Source: Cristatella mucedo
Taxonomy: Eukaryota > Bryozoa > Phylactolaemata > Cristatellidae
NCBI GenBank assembly: GCA_009760855.2
Contig: WPIO01000017.1
Coordinates: forward strand, 60,001-124,000
DNA: 64,000 nt
Direction of reading: 5' to 3'
The notes under the pieces are model-generated. The model was given only the letters and a program-made list of their open reading frames with translations. It was not told the origin of the DNA and made no database searches. The position numbers and the translations under genes are program-made. Shown here one piece after another: positions 24,732 through 60,115 of the stretch (within the stretch, counting starts at the first letter, position 1; each line of letters starts with the position of its first letter).

Positions 24732-26393
24732 GTAAGCACTGGCGTTGTCGCTCGCGACGCCGAGGCCGACGGCCGCGCTAACCGCGCTAACGCAGTCAGC
24801 CGGCGAGCGGCAGTGAGCGGCCGCTGCGGCTCCGTCCCCCCCGCTCGCGAAATCGTGCCGCCGACGTCTGCTCGAGTTGACGATCTCCTGTTTTGACGCA
24901 CGACAGCTGGCTGCGACTGGTTTTCGCTCGCTGCCTCATCGAGCAACGGTGTTACGCCCAGGTGTTATATAGTTAGACGCTCGAGCTCACGTCCGCCATG
25001 GACGCGTGAGCTCACGTCCGCCTTCCGCGCGAGCAAGATCCCCGTGCGGGAGTGGCGACGCGCACGCGTCCGGGTCGCGAGACCTGCCGCTGGATAGCGC
25101 CGCGCGGCGGCGAGAGTTTTCCGAGGCGCGGCGTCCTGGGTTTGGTCAGCAGCTAGCGGTAGGAGCCTGGAAGCTGCGGCGCGCGGTTGACGCCATTTTT
25201 CCACGAACCGAAGAGCGACCGCCGCCCCCACGGCGCTGCTAACCTAACCGCACGTCCACACACGCACACACTCCGCCTGACCACTCATCGAGCCCACGCG
25301 AGAACCTGTCAGCAGCGCCGCTGTGAATCACCGCCGACTAATTAGGAGTTCTCATCGGCCGGCGCCGGTCCGCGCCGCCCACACTCTCCCTGCGTACGAA
25401 GCTAGGCAACAGCGTCGTGTTTGCTCGTCGAAATCGACGGCGCGCTGTCCGCGCGCGACACCCACCCACCCGCTCCGCGGGCAGCCGAAGCGTCGCAGCC
25501 CAGCGGGCGCGCGCGGCCGTTCCACCGCGCGGCCGGCAGAGCCGCGCGCGCCGGCCCCGTCAGATGCTGAGAGAGGCTGCGCTCGTTCATCTCTACCGCG
25601 CCGGCCGCTGCTTCGAGCGCCGGCGCCGAAGCGTCTGTACGAAAGCGCCGCTTTCGGATCGAACCGCCGTCGGGCGCAGCCGAGCGGCTCGGCTCGCAGG
25701 GCGCGGCGCAGGCGCGGCGTCTCTCGCCTTTCCGCCGCCAAGCCGCGTGCAATTGCGAGGTCGTCGGCGCCCGCTCGAGAGCCTGAGGCCTCGGGCGGCG
25801 TTAGGCTCGCCGTTGCTGCAGCGCGGCGGCGCGCCGTCGCGCGCGTCTCTGCGAGAGGCGCTGGTCGAGCGCGCTGGCCGAGCGCGCTCGACGAGCGAGA
25901 CGCCGGCGAGGCAGAGAGCGTGAAACGGCGGATGGCGGTCGGTTGTAGGGCGCATCCTCCGTTGAGTCGGCGGCACTGCCAGTGGAGATTGCGTAGCGTC
26001 GCTGCGCGACGCTAGCGCGTGCGAGGTCGGCTGTCTGAGCGACCGCCGAGAAAGAGCGAGCGCGCGCAGCTGTCGTAGGCGGGTTTGAAAAAAGAAAGAA
26101 ACGAAACGATCGGTTAGTTCGAAGTTGCGCAATTATATCGGTTCATTCGGACTGGGGAGCGGGGCGGGGCGCTCGGGCGGCCAAAGTGTGCAGCAGAAAC
26201 TCGACACTTGCTACGAAAGAGGTCGGGCGCGCGCCTCGCAGGCGCGGAAATTTCGGCACCCCTTCGGCTTGCGACGGGCAGCCGCGGCGGCCCTTCGAGT
26301 GGATGCGTGTACACTTGGCATCGCATTCCTTCCGCCTGCCTGCAATCCAATCTATCGGCCTTTCGCACGTCTAACCCGACAGGTCGGCTCGAA

Positions 26394-26428
26394 CTCATTA
26401 AGATGCCTTACCATGGCATTTTAATGAG
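26394..26428. repeat. Short hairpin, 14-bp arms
   Basis: Inverted arms CTCATTAAGATGCC and GGCATTTTAATGAG (one mismatch) with a 7-base loop, at the edge of the second CpG island. Confidence 0.6.
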
Positions 26429-27071
26429 TCCGAGCTCTGCTGCCGGAGCTTTAGCTGGCGGAGGGGGGGGGGGGTTAAAGCGCGAATACGTTCTGTCCGT
26501 CGCTCATCGGCGGTCAGGGCGCCGCCAGACGGCGCTCCGCTCGTCGAACGAACTTAAAGAGAGCCTACAAGAAAGCTAGCGCTCGACGAGGACGGGAGCG
26601 CGTGACTTATTTGCTCCGTGAGACGCAAAGAGGTTTCAGCGACTCGCGGAAACCGAACCAGGAAGGCCGATACGCTACTGAGGCGCGGTACACAGTGCAG
26701 CATCGTGGGCACCACGCCTTTCGCTCGAGCGAGCATCCGTTTCGGTCTGTAAGGTCTCCTATTGGCTCGCGCTCCTTTCCGAGGTCCGATGCTCGGTGCC
26801 TTTGACATGAAAGAAGCGTGCAAGCGGGCCTGCTTGCGCGAGCGACGCTTTTTCCACAGCGTGTAGCAGGCCTCGGGCAGACTATGACGTCATCCCGCGA
26901 ATCTGCGGCTCCAAAAGATGGTTTAAGTAAGCACGTGGTATGGCAGGGTCCGAATGTAAATTACTTAAAGAGATTTTTCTAGTCCGAGAGTCAACGCGTC
27001 AGAGATTCCTGGTAGGAGGCATCGTCATAGGCAATTCGAAGACAGCAAAAGTGTAAGTTAGTGGCTAAGAG

Positions 27072-27225
27072 CCGATTCAACAGTCTCATTTGTAGAGCGA
27101 CACAAGAGCCTTTACGGCCATCGCCACCGCTTGCAGTAGGCGATGAAAGATCGCCCGCGGCAGGACTCGAACCCACGACCTCGGGGTCACGGAAGAGCGA
27201 AGGACGGCTTCGGCTCTAGCGGCAG
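27072..27225 (-). mobile_element. SINE family A copy
   Basis: It carries GTAGAGCGACACAAGAGCC, CCACCGCTTGCAGTAGGCG and box B reversed as GGACTCGAACCC, followed by CACGACCTCGGGGTC. Confidence 0.75.
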
Positions 27226-27412
27226 CGGCTGCTGAAGCCTTCTACTACGGCCGAACTTTAGGTTTGCACATGTCTTACCGGCAGAGATTTAGTTTTCTTA
27301 GGGCCCAATGCAAATGAGCAATGATAGTATTATAGTATAGTATTAGTATTACTATCGCATTTCACGATTGAGCAGAGAGATTGCTTATTAGCCAGCAGCA
27401 GTCGCGTAATCT

Positions 27413-27485
27413 ATATGGGGGCACCACCTTGATATATATGGGGGCATTTATATCAAGGGCGAATATATGGGGGCACCACCTTGAT
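27413..27485 (+). repeat. Short repeated motif cluster
   Basis: ATATGGGGGCACCACCTTGAT occurs at 27413 and 27465, with a third partial copy (ATATGGGGGCA) between and an inverted TATATCAAGG. Confidence 0.75.
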
Positions 27486-27984
27486 TAGGGCTCCGATTGA
27501 AGCTATGCTAATCCAGCAGCTGGGGAAAGAGTGCAGGACCGTCATAAAAATCCAGGCTCGGTCAATGGTTGGGTCGCAGCTGCAGTGAGCTGATTGACCA
27601 AGAGCTTACCTAAGGGAACGCGAATAAATAAAATCAAAGGGTCAGCAAGCAAGTTTGCCAGATCCGTGCGGCATCAGTTGCATCCTCGGAAAGAACGGAT
27701 GAACACTGAACCGCCTGCATGCCAAATCCATCGAATTAAGATATATAATACACAAATCTGCTCGCCGTGCTGGAAAAACGCTTACAGCACCCACGTTTAA
27801 CAAGCAGCAGCTCACGTGAGTGCACGAATTCACTTTTCTTAACTCGATCTTACAGTTTCAGAAAACCATTTATTGCACTCGCTGCAATTAAAATCCGTAC
27901 TTGCGTGATTCATTGAGTGCATCGTGCATTAGGTACCTATTTTCATAGGTGCATACCAAGACGAGTGGACGCAGTTTATCCCGA

Positions 27985-28090
27985 TTTTCCAGGGTACGGA
28001 CATTTTCCCCGGACTACCCCCCCCCCCCCCAGCACATTTACCCTCCTGGGCAGGACATTCCCCCCCCCCCGGCTGGGCATTTCCTCCCGT
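27985..28090 (+). repeat. C-rich GGACAT motif region, left
   Basis: GGACATTTTCCCC, poly-C runs, CACATTTACCCTCC and GGACATTCCCC. A related region lies inverted at 29262-29345. Confidence 0.6.
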
Positions 28091-28520
28091 CCCGTATGGA
28101 AACGTCGTGATATAAGTGGTCTTGTTTACATATCTTGTAACAATATTATATGGTATATAATATTTAACATATTCCTACACTATATTCATTAGAAACATGG
28201 TCGCTGCGGCCCTGATTTTCGGCTGACCACCAAGTGCAAGGTCAAAGCTCTGCCCGGGTGGCCAGCAGCGGACGCTCTCGGCAGCAGCCGCGAGCGTGTA
28301 CCGGCATCCTCGGCCGAGGCCGCCGCTCCCGACATCGGCACCGCCAGCCACCACCGCCCGTCCAAACATCACCGCCGCCGCAGTTGTTGCTGCACCGCGC
28401 GTCGACCACCGCCGCGCTGGCCGTACCGCCTCCTTCGGTCGTGCTATCGAGTCGCAGTTTATACTGAGTTATTTATATTAATGGAGCGTGAACTTCATTT
28501 GATCATATATATTATATATA

Positions 28521-29151
28521 CAGTCGTTCCTCGCCACATCGTGCTTCGACTTTTGTGGCTTCACTCTATCGCGCTTTTTCGAATATCTCCATTTAAAGCT
28601 GACCGAGATGGTGAAAATGATACAGCGCTCGCTCGGTTGTCTGAGTCAATTCCACACCCGTGCATCACAAAATTAAAATTATTGTACGTATGGGCTGTTG
28701 GTCTATGTATTCGAGCACCCCCACAAATCCGTCAACGTCTGGTGAAGCCTTATTGAGAGCAGTAACCTTGCTCTTCTTTGCCGCACAGTACAGCGCTTCA
28801 TCATCATCGAACAAATTGCACTATTTTCTTAAGTTAGCGGTTGTGTGAGAAAACTGCACGTGTGTAATAAAATGTACACCAATAATATGATATTTGTAAC
28901 GTCTAAAACGTCTTATTATTCCTTACTTTGTCTAATATATTGGGTAATACGTGTGTAATGGTTACTAAAAGGGTGTAATTCTATGCCCAGAGGGCTTTAG
29001 TAAGGTCAAAACTAATTTAGCCGGTCGTGACGATGTTTACTATGCTCTAGTTCAAAAATTATTCAATTTACAAATAAAGAATCGTACTTCGCGGAAATTT
29101 ACCTATCGGGGCAGAGTCTGAAGCCGATTAACTGCAAAAACGAGGGACGAC

Positions 29152-29153
<2 letters not shown>
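28521..29153. mobile_element. Tigger/pogo-like DNA transposon remnant, non-autonomous
   Basis: The left end CAGTCGTTCCTCGCCACATC, followed by CGTGCTTCGACTTTTGTGGC, and the right end CGAGGGACGACTATATG (inverted) are terminal inverted repeats with the CAGT..CCTCG signature of Tigger elements. TA dinucleotides flank both ends. The interior (about 630 bp) has no transposase frame. Confidence 0.65.

Positions 29154-29232
<79 letters not shown>
29154..29232. repeat. (AT)n microsatellite
   Basis: About 78 bp of AT directly at the right end of the Tigger-like element. Confidence 0.95.
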
Positions 29233-29234
<2 letters not shown>

Positions 29235-29261
29235 GTAATCTTAGTTATATATTCATCAACA

Positions 29262-29345
29262 TAGGAGGGAATGTCCTACGGGGGTGGGGAGGGATGTCCT
29301 AAGGTCCATCAGGGGGGAGGGGAAATGTGGGGGATGTCCTACAAC
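29262..29345 (-). repeat. C-rich GGACAT motif region, right (inverted)
   Basis: On the minus strand: GGACATCCCCCACATTTCCC, GGACATCCCTCCCC and GGACATTCCCTCC, in the same order as the left region. Confidence 0.6.
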
Positions 29346-29349
29346 TGAT

Positions 29350-30370
29350 TTGCCACTCCCCATGTTTTTTCCTAGGGTGTCGTCCAGAAGTTGGATATCC
29401 TGAACAGCCTACCATGATAGTGTGGTGTTACTGGTTACATTTACATGGTTACACCATGATACAATTTGCGTGTTTTGTTATTTTAAGTGTCCACCTGACA
29501 AGAACTAGCCGATAGACTGCAAACTACCACCATGTTAGACAACGTTTGGTTGTCTAAATATTTGATGATAAGCAGACCATCGATCAATCTAGCTGCCTCT
29601 GGTTCGCCGCTAGCTCGATGGCTATGTCGTGATCTTCCTTGCACACGCGCCTGTTATTGAGGTCATATGGTGATTTTCTTTTATTACCTATTAATCACCT
29701 ATTTCTACCAAATTAGGTTACGAGGCTTAGGATAATTACATGCTCGGTGTCGTGCTTAAACAAGCAAGTACAACCCCACTGGTATCATTCTTAGACTAGC
29801 ATGCAAAACCACAGCTTGAAGAATTCTCCGGGGCACAGGAAAGCTGGGCAGGACGGGGAAGAGCTTCGTCCTATGCTGGGACTTACACACGAACCGACAT
29901 CAACTCAGGAAGTCAGGGAAGCCGGAAGCGAATTCCGACTTTCGGTGGATATGTACTGAACGCTTGCTCACTGAAAATTTCAACTTAGTGCAAGTAACAG
30001 CGAGACGACATGAGGCCAACGAGTGGGTGGTGCACGAGCACGTGGCTGGAAGAGCAAGGAAGTCAGATAGGTCAAGGCTGCAGCTCAAGCGAGTGATACC
30101 GCCAGCTAGCGTGGCCAGATAGAGCGTCCTGGAAGTCAATGATTTGATGCTTGATAGGGAGCCTGGATGTCATCTCGATTGTTTGCTGCCCAATGTTAAG
30201 GCTGGTTGCTATGTCACACTCACCAAAAGCTGCTTAAGCTTTTATCAAGCTGTTGTACCATCTAGTTATAATTCATGGCAAATAACTTGGTGGAGTTACG
30301 GACAGAAATGTATAAAAATCTATGTACAGGTAAATAAACGTGATGCACACACATACAGGTATACCTGTAT
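29350..30370. other. Downstream of the Shisa-like gene, nothing recognised
   Basis: Unique sequence with short frames. The Shisa-like 3' UTR may reach toward this region from 31240, but I found no convincing AATAAA on the minus strand. Confidence 0.4.
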
Positions 30371-30371
30371 C

Positions 30372-30500
30372 TATCGCCGCCCAGGGGTAAGGTGTTCGTC
30401 TATAACGACCAAGGGCATAGGCTCGAGCCCTGCGGTTCATGCAAAGCGCCTGGATACAGACTAAGTTCCTTTGCCGTGCTATATCAATGAATTACATATC
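30372..30500 (+). mobile_element. SINE family B copy
   Basis: CGCCCAGGGGTAAGGTG, box B GGCTCGAGCCC and tail AAAGCGCCTGGATACAGACT, then GTGCTATATCAATGAATTAC. Confidence 0.65.
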
Positions 30501-31240
30501 TACACATATTACATAGCATACACAGGTGTGTATACCTGTATATCTAGATATGCCATGCAGCAGCTTTGTGATTTATCTTAGCCCTATGGTCAACACAACG
30601 TAAGCAGGAAGTGATCCCTAACATAAATGCAGCTTACACAAACCATTAAATAAAAGGCTGTACAGAACTGAAGTACTATAATTACAACATTCCGTTTAAC
30701 CGGTAAGCACGTGCAGACTTTCTAGTCAAAATGCAGACTGTAACACAGCTTTACACTTGGGTGTAACGCAGCACGAGCAGAATAGAGATGTGCAGACCCT
30801 CGGCCCTGATGCTGCTAGGCAGCCATCAAAGCAAGCCATTTGGTGCAAAAGCAGCGCTTCGAAGTATGACTAAACAAAAAGAAGCCATTGGCAAAAACTG
30901 CCTGGTAACTGAATTGGAACTATGCTCAACCCCAGCAATAAGCCAGCCCGAAAATGTTGCAAAGCATAAGGAAAGGTTTTGAACCAGATCAATCAACTAA
31001 AGGAGACAAGAACTACCCCAAGCTCCAGATAGAAGGTAGCACTTGTTGCAACGGACAACCGCGGGTAAGGCTCGAGAAGGCCAGCCAGCTTTGCCTCTGC
31101 TTTCCTGCTTTTGTAGGCATAGCAGGAGCACAGCTGGTGACCAACTATTGTGACACAATAATAGCTGCTTATCTATGGCAAGCAGATCACAGGCAATATG
31201 TGAAGCCTGATGTATGTGTCGAGTCCGGCAGATTCATCGC

Positions 31241-55262
<24,022 letters not shown>

Positions 55263-55675
55263 CGCAGCCGAGTCTGGAGCGAGTGGCGCGCCAATCGGCT
55301 GGCGCTATCGACCCAGTCGGTTTCCGGGGTCAGTCAAGAGTGAGCCTCTGTCGCGCAGTCATGGCGATGGGGTGGGGCAGCCGCGCGATTCTGACCTATC
55401 GAAGTGACGCTCGGAGAGGCGTGCGATCGTCACGTACAGACGTGACGCACAGCCGCTGGGCGGTAAAAACGAGGCGGCGATGTTCTACAGCTTTACGACC
55501 TCGCGACCCTCACGAGGTAGCGTAGCGAAATGTTAGCCCTACGTTACGGTCGATACGACAGGCGTCTTCGAACAGTAACGTTTACAGGCTCACTGTAGCG
55601 CACGCTCAGCGCCAGGACTTACTCCAACCGGCAGACCGTTAATCCAAGAGAGGGATTATTGTGGTCAGGACCACG

Positions 55676-55704
55676 CCTTATATAACGGCCAGGCCTTATA
55701 AAAT
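55676..55704 (-). promoter_or_regulatory. Possible TATA-like pair upstream of the Shisa-like gene
   Basis: Read on the minus strand, TTTTATAAGG and GTTATATAAGG occur as two nearby AT-rich boxes in an otherwise GC-rich stretch about 415-440 nt above the ATG. The position suits a core promoter, but the CpG island alone could also drive transcription. Confidence 0.25.
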
Positions 55705-56149
55705 AGTCAAGCCGTAAGCCTTATGCTAATCTCGTTCGTACACAGTCATAAAGCCCACTAATATTGAGCGGGTTGTGGTTTGACGCTCCGACAGCAAACA
55801 CTCGACGGTAATGCTGGACGACTACGCACAGATGCACGAGGCCCTAGTGAGGGCATTCACCTGGCCGGCCGGTAGAGCGCGACCGCTGTGCGCCGATGCC
55901 GTAAAAGCTAGTCGGACCGAGGGGGCCGGCAGGAGCGACCGGAAGCGTCAGCAGCAATCGCCGACGTTGCGTCGGGCGACGGAGGTTTGCCAAGCTGCCA
56001 CCGTGTGGCAGGAGGCTACGGCTTTCCAGGCGGTGACCGCAGGCCAGGCGGCGACGGCGTGCCGCGAAACGGCGACGCTCGCCAGAGAGGCGTCTCTGCG
56101 TCTCTGTCTCGCGGGTCTCGGTTATAATTGGCCGTCCTGGTTTGTCCCA

Positions 56150-56296
56150 GTGCTTAAGGTGAGCGCCTCGGCCAAGGGGTCACGGTTACAACATTCGATG
56201 GCCGAGACCGTGGGCTCGAGCCCTGCGCACATTTGGGGGAACCCGAATAGAGATTAAGTTCTCTAATGGCGCTATACAAATGAAATATATTTATGT
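56150..56296 (+). mobile_element. SINE family B copy
   Basis: Head CCAGTGCTTAAGGTGAGCGC, box B GGGCTCGAGCCC, tail AATAGAGATTAAGTTCTCTA and GGCGCTATACAAATGAAATA. Confidence 0.75.
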
Positions 56297-57173
56297 ATAC
56301 TTATTCAGCCGACCGAGGTTAAAGCTCGTAATCGCGGGGCATAGCAACCGCCTGCCGCGAGGAATGTGCGGCTAGTCCTCTACCTACGGCTCGCTAGCCA
56401 AACTGCTCCGCCATTTATGAGTGCAGTAGTCTGCGGGTGGAACTGAAACGAGCGGAGCTCACAGCGAGCCGCTCGCGACACGCAGAGCAGTGCCGTTGCG
56501 ACTACGCCGGTACACCAATCGCGTAAATAGACCGCTGCAGGTGGTGGCTGAGATCTTAATCAATAAACTGGAGACTGTCCGGGTTGGAGAAGGCCTACCG
56601 AGCCTGGACAGGACTTTGATTATGGCTGAACTAAGATTTGAGAGGTCGAACGGGCAGTTTCGAGGGAAAGGACTTAAATAACGCCCGTGATAAATAGTAT
56701 TGATTTCAAGGTACACACCAAGTGTTCCGTAGCTAAGGATCTGCTTGCTGAGTTGCTAGATTTGGCAGTAGGAGTTGGACCTTTCAGCAGAGAAGTGATG
56801 CCAGGCGAATGAACAGCAATTGCCACAGTTGACGTAGTTCATGAAACTAAATCAATTTAGTCGTATGCCGCTTCTTGATGTAGAGGGGAAGATATTTTTC
56901 AGTATTATCTCAAGGAGGTTTACCAGCCTAGTTATGGAGCACTGGTGTAAAGATCCAATGGTTCAGAAAACATATACACGGTTATCCAAGGCGACTTGAA
57001 CATGCTAACTGAATTCAGAATGCAGCCAGACATGCGTGAAAATGAGGGGTACGTCCTAGGGTGGTGTGGCTTCGTCGCGTAAAGGCCAGCGGCTCAGTCA
57101 GCCGCACGGTAATTCAGGTTACCCCATAAGACTTGAAGATTCTCAGACTAGCATCTTAGGTAACCTTGTAAAA

Positions 57174-57680
57174 TTATAGCAAAAGGTTACAACAGAAGTC
57201 AGAAATGAACTACGGAAGTTATGTGCAAGTAGAACAGAGCTCATATGAGATACCACGTCGATCCGTCAAATATTGGCCAAACCATGGAGTTTACCAGGCA
57301 CAAAGCTACACTGTAAATGGCACTGTTTAAAAGTCACGAGCACATATATACCTCAATAAGCTGAAAATATATACTTTAATTTACCAAGGTTCAACAAGTT
57401 GGAACACAAGTCGAATAGAATGCAGAGGTGGGAAATTTGTTATTCATATAAATGCTGCTTTGTTTCTGCTTTACTTCCGGGTTTGGCTCGGTATGCCTGA
57501 TAGTTTTTTAATGTTTTCCTTTTACGTGGCAATCGTCCAAAAACTCCGATCCCATTTCTAACATGTTTGCCTTTTGAAAGGTGCGCAATTCAATTAGTTG
57601 ACTATTGGATCAGTATTCTCAGTATTTTCTCGACATTTAATCTTTCGATTACACAGTACTCTACAGGTTGCATTTCTTGT
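57174..57680 (+). repeat. Unclassified interspersed repeat, copy 2
   Basis: The counterpart of 44980-45490 in the same orientation, with matching blocks in the same order and small indels. The divergence suggests an old family. Confidence 0.55.
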
Positions 57681-57807
57681 GGTTTCTTTAACCAGAAGGT
57701 TCTTAGAAGCCATTGGCTCCAACTAAGTGTATGCGTTCACGCGTAGATTACTGCGATTATCACCCTGTATTAAGGACTTACTCATTGAAATCTAATGCAA
57801 ATTTATG

Positions 57808-57990
57808 CTTAGCCTCCGAGTCGTAGACTAGAGGTAAAGCGCTCACACTTCACTACCCTTCACGACCCAGGTCGTGGGTTTGAGTCTCGCATCAGCGGGC
57901 AATTCGTCATTTTCCACTGCAAGTGAAAGTGATAGCCATGCCACGTCTCTTCAGCAACGGTATACACGAGGCTGTTGAATCATCCAACTT
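57808..57990 (+). mobile_element. SINE family A copy, diverged
   Basis: AGACTAGAGGTAAAGCGC, CAGGTCGTGGGTTTGAGTC, CCACTGCAAGTGAAAGTGATA and ACGAGGCTGTTGAATCATCC. Confidence 0.7.
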
Positions 57991-58205
57991 CAGCCTTTTC
58001 CTTTTTTACCTATCTAACCTCTTTGCGCCGCCCCCTAAAGAGTGCTCGAACCCATTCAATCCCCTAAACTTCCAGGCGTCCAGCCGTTCCTCGAACAAAA
58101 ATGAATACGAAAATCGGTTAGCAATGGGGCGACCAGTTTGCACGCACGGAAAGTAAGAAAGTCGCTTCCGGCTTCTGTAACCAAGTGAATTTGCACAATT
58201 AAAGT

Positions 58206-58365
58206 CTTAGCTGGGTTGGTCTAATAGTTAAGGTGCTCGCCCCGACCAAGGTCTGACTGAGGTCATGGGCTCGAGCCCCGAGGCATATGTGAAGCGCCTA
58301 AATAGAGATTAAGTTCTCTTGGGGCGCTATATAAATGAATTATATTTAAATGAATTATACTTTTT
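58206..58365 (+). mobile_element. SINE family B, best copy
   Basis: The tRNA-like head has GGTTGGTCTAATAGTTAAGG and box B GGGCTCGAGCCCC, followed by the LINE-type tail AAGCGCCTAAATAGAGATTA, TTCTCTTGGGGCGCTATATA and AATGAATTATA. Confidence 0.8.
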
Positions 58366-58809
58366 TGAAGATGCACCTTTCCTGCTCAACTTTCCCTATG
58401 ATGCGGCAGTGGAATGTGTTTTCTTTCTCGCGTGTTGGAGTGCTTGACTGCGCATGATTCCTTGCATTTTACTAAACCAGTACGCCGTGCACACTTGCCT
58501 TAGCCTGATACACTGGCCACACTTTTGCTTGCTGGTCTGAGCATAATACAAACTAGATCTCTTCAGGCTGAGACGCGCGACGACATTGAGCATCCTTCTA
58601 GGCCTGGATTGCAGCCCCCCACCCAGCCATACTTGCAAGGCCATGGGTCCCATGAATAACAGCGATTCACTGTCATAAATCCACCAACGCCGCTTAAAAG
58701 AGAAAAGGTTAAAACTAAGGCCCAATGCCACGATGCACAGACAACGGCGTTCCGGATTTACACCGTTTAATGGAGATTCTCGTGCACATTTTTACGGAAA
58801 TGGCATCCA

Positions 58810-59439
58810 ATGACCCCGCCCTGCCAGAGGCAAGCCACTTTCGAACTGCGATCCACAGGCCGTGCCAATTTTAACCTTAGCGAAGCTGAGATTGTAATTA
58901 TTACATTTTTCAGAAAACATTGTTCTGGGTTTACTTATCAAATTGTGTGCGATCGTGTTTGCCGGTTCTCGTGCAAACGCCTTCCCGTGACCTTGGTTTG
59001 CGAGTGGCGAGTGGGACTTTCACACTTCGATTCGCCTCCTACTGCCAAAGTCAGCAACAATAAGCTTCCATATCTATACGATACTACAGCCGAAGGCGTT
59101 TCGAGTTTATTCGCAACATTGCATGCAAATGGCGTTCAAAGGCCCATCCGTGTATCGGCCCGGCTTTTTCGAACTGCGATTCACCTGCTATTTCCCAAAT
59201 CAGCAACCCGAAACTTCGGTCTCGATTCCATACTGAAGACACTTGTATTTCGAGCTTGCCAACTTCATTTCATAAGAAAAATTTTAAGAATCTGTCTAAA
59301 AGAGTCTTTATTTCCATATACAAAGTCTGAAGTGGATCCTAGAAGGCTGCCTGCCTGCTTGCAGGCTTATATGACCCATCCAAAAACGTGGGCTGTCTAC
59401 CAGCGCGGAATCAGATGGAACCTGTTCCCCCAGTTGTAA
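58810..59439 (+). CDS. Unrecognised 209-codon open frame
   Basis: The longest open frame outside repeats and GC-rich DNA, in sequence of ordinary composition where 200 codons without a stop is unusual. It starts MTPPCQRQATFELRSTG and ends NLFPQL. It has eight Cys and many hydrophobic residues, no signal peptide and no motif I recognise. Related short phrases recur within it (TFELRSTG and FRTAIHLL stretches share a DNA source, cgaactgcgat). It could be a single-exon gene, part of an unknown element or chance. Confidence 0.2.
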   Translation: MTPPCQRQATFELRSTGRANFNLSEAEIVIITFFRKHCSGFTYQIVCDRVCRFSCKRLPVTLVCEWRVGLSHFDSPPTAKVSNNKLPYLYDTTAEGVSSLFATLHANGVQRPIRVSARLFRTAIHLLFPKSATRNFGLDSILKTLVFRACQLHFIRKILRICLKESLFPYTKSEVDPRRLPACLQAYMTHPKTWAVYQRGIRWNLFPQL

Positions 59440-60044
59440 AACCCAGAAATGCACATTTCCTGTTCTAAAAAACAGCTAGTTCCAGTTTAGTGAGAGCCTG
59501 CAACACCTCATAGATGGCGCACCGCACGGAAAACTCTCTCGATGCACGTCTACAAGAAATGCAGACCCCAATTTAGAGAGAGCCGAGCCAGAAGCTGCGC
59601 CATGACAGCTCCTCTTGACAGGCCCGTGTAGACGCGTGAGCATAGAACTGTCTAATCAGTAATTCTAAGAACGAAATTGGGCCCTTAACGAACAATGGCT
59701 GTCTCCCTGAATACCGCCCACTAACGCTCGCGCCCGTTGCAAGCGGCGCCAGAAGTCAGTATTAACCCTGTCTTGTAAAACGTGGGGGGACCCACATGAC
59801 CAGACTCGTTGAATTGGCTCGCCGAAGGCGCACAAACCAACAAGCCTCTAGAGCTTCCCTCTTAAGCTTGGTATTATCCCATCGTAAGCTCAATAATCAA
59901 CCGCAAAGGGCTCTCCGCGGCCAGCGTGGGATGCTAAAAGAGCACTTTGGCAGAGGGCGCTTACTCAGACGTAATTTTGTTAGAGTAGCCCAGCCGGCCC
60001 CATAACCATGCAACACCTACTGCACAGGTTTTAACTGCCCTCTC

Positions 60045-60115
60045 CTTTGCAGCAAATGTAAAGCGCCTAGAAAGAGATCGATTTCTCTGAGGGGGCTTGA
60101 TCACGTTTGTTAGTT
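60045..60115 (+). mobile_element. LINE 3' tail fragment
   Basis: CTTTGCAGCAAATGTAAAGC, then AGAAAGAGATCGATTTCTCTGA and a GGGGGCTTGATCA end: the family's hairpin tail. Confidence 0.7.

Larger units (their letters stand above)
24520..26580. promoter_or_regulatory. Second CpG-rich island without an assigned gene
   Basis: About 2 kb of CpG-rich sequence with sharp edges, similar in texture to the two islands that hold first exons. Open frames are Arg/Ala-rich on both strands. A possible plus-strand first exon is listed separately. Confidence 0.45.

Noticed and set aside
25323-26015. 230-codon plus-strand frame with a 179-codon frame opposite
   Set aside because: Both are Arg/Ala/Ser-rich in the same CpG island; nothing distinguishes either as coding.
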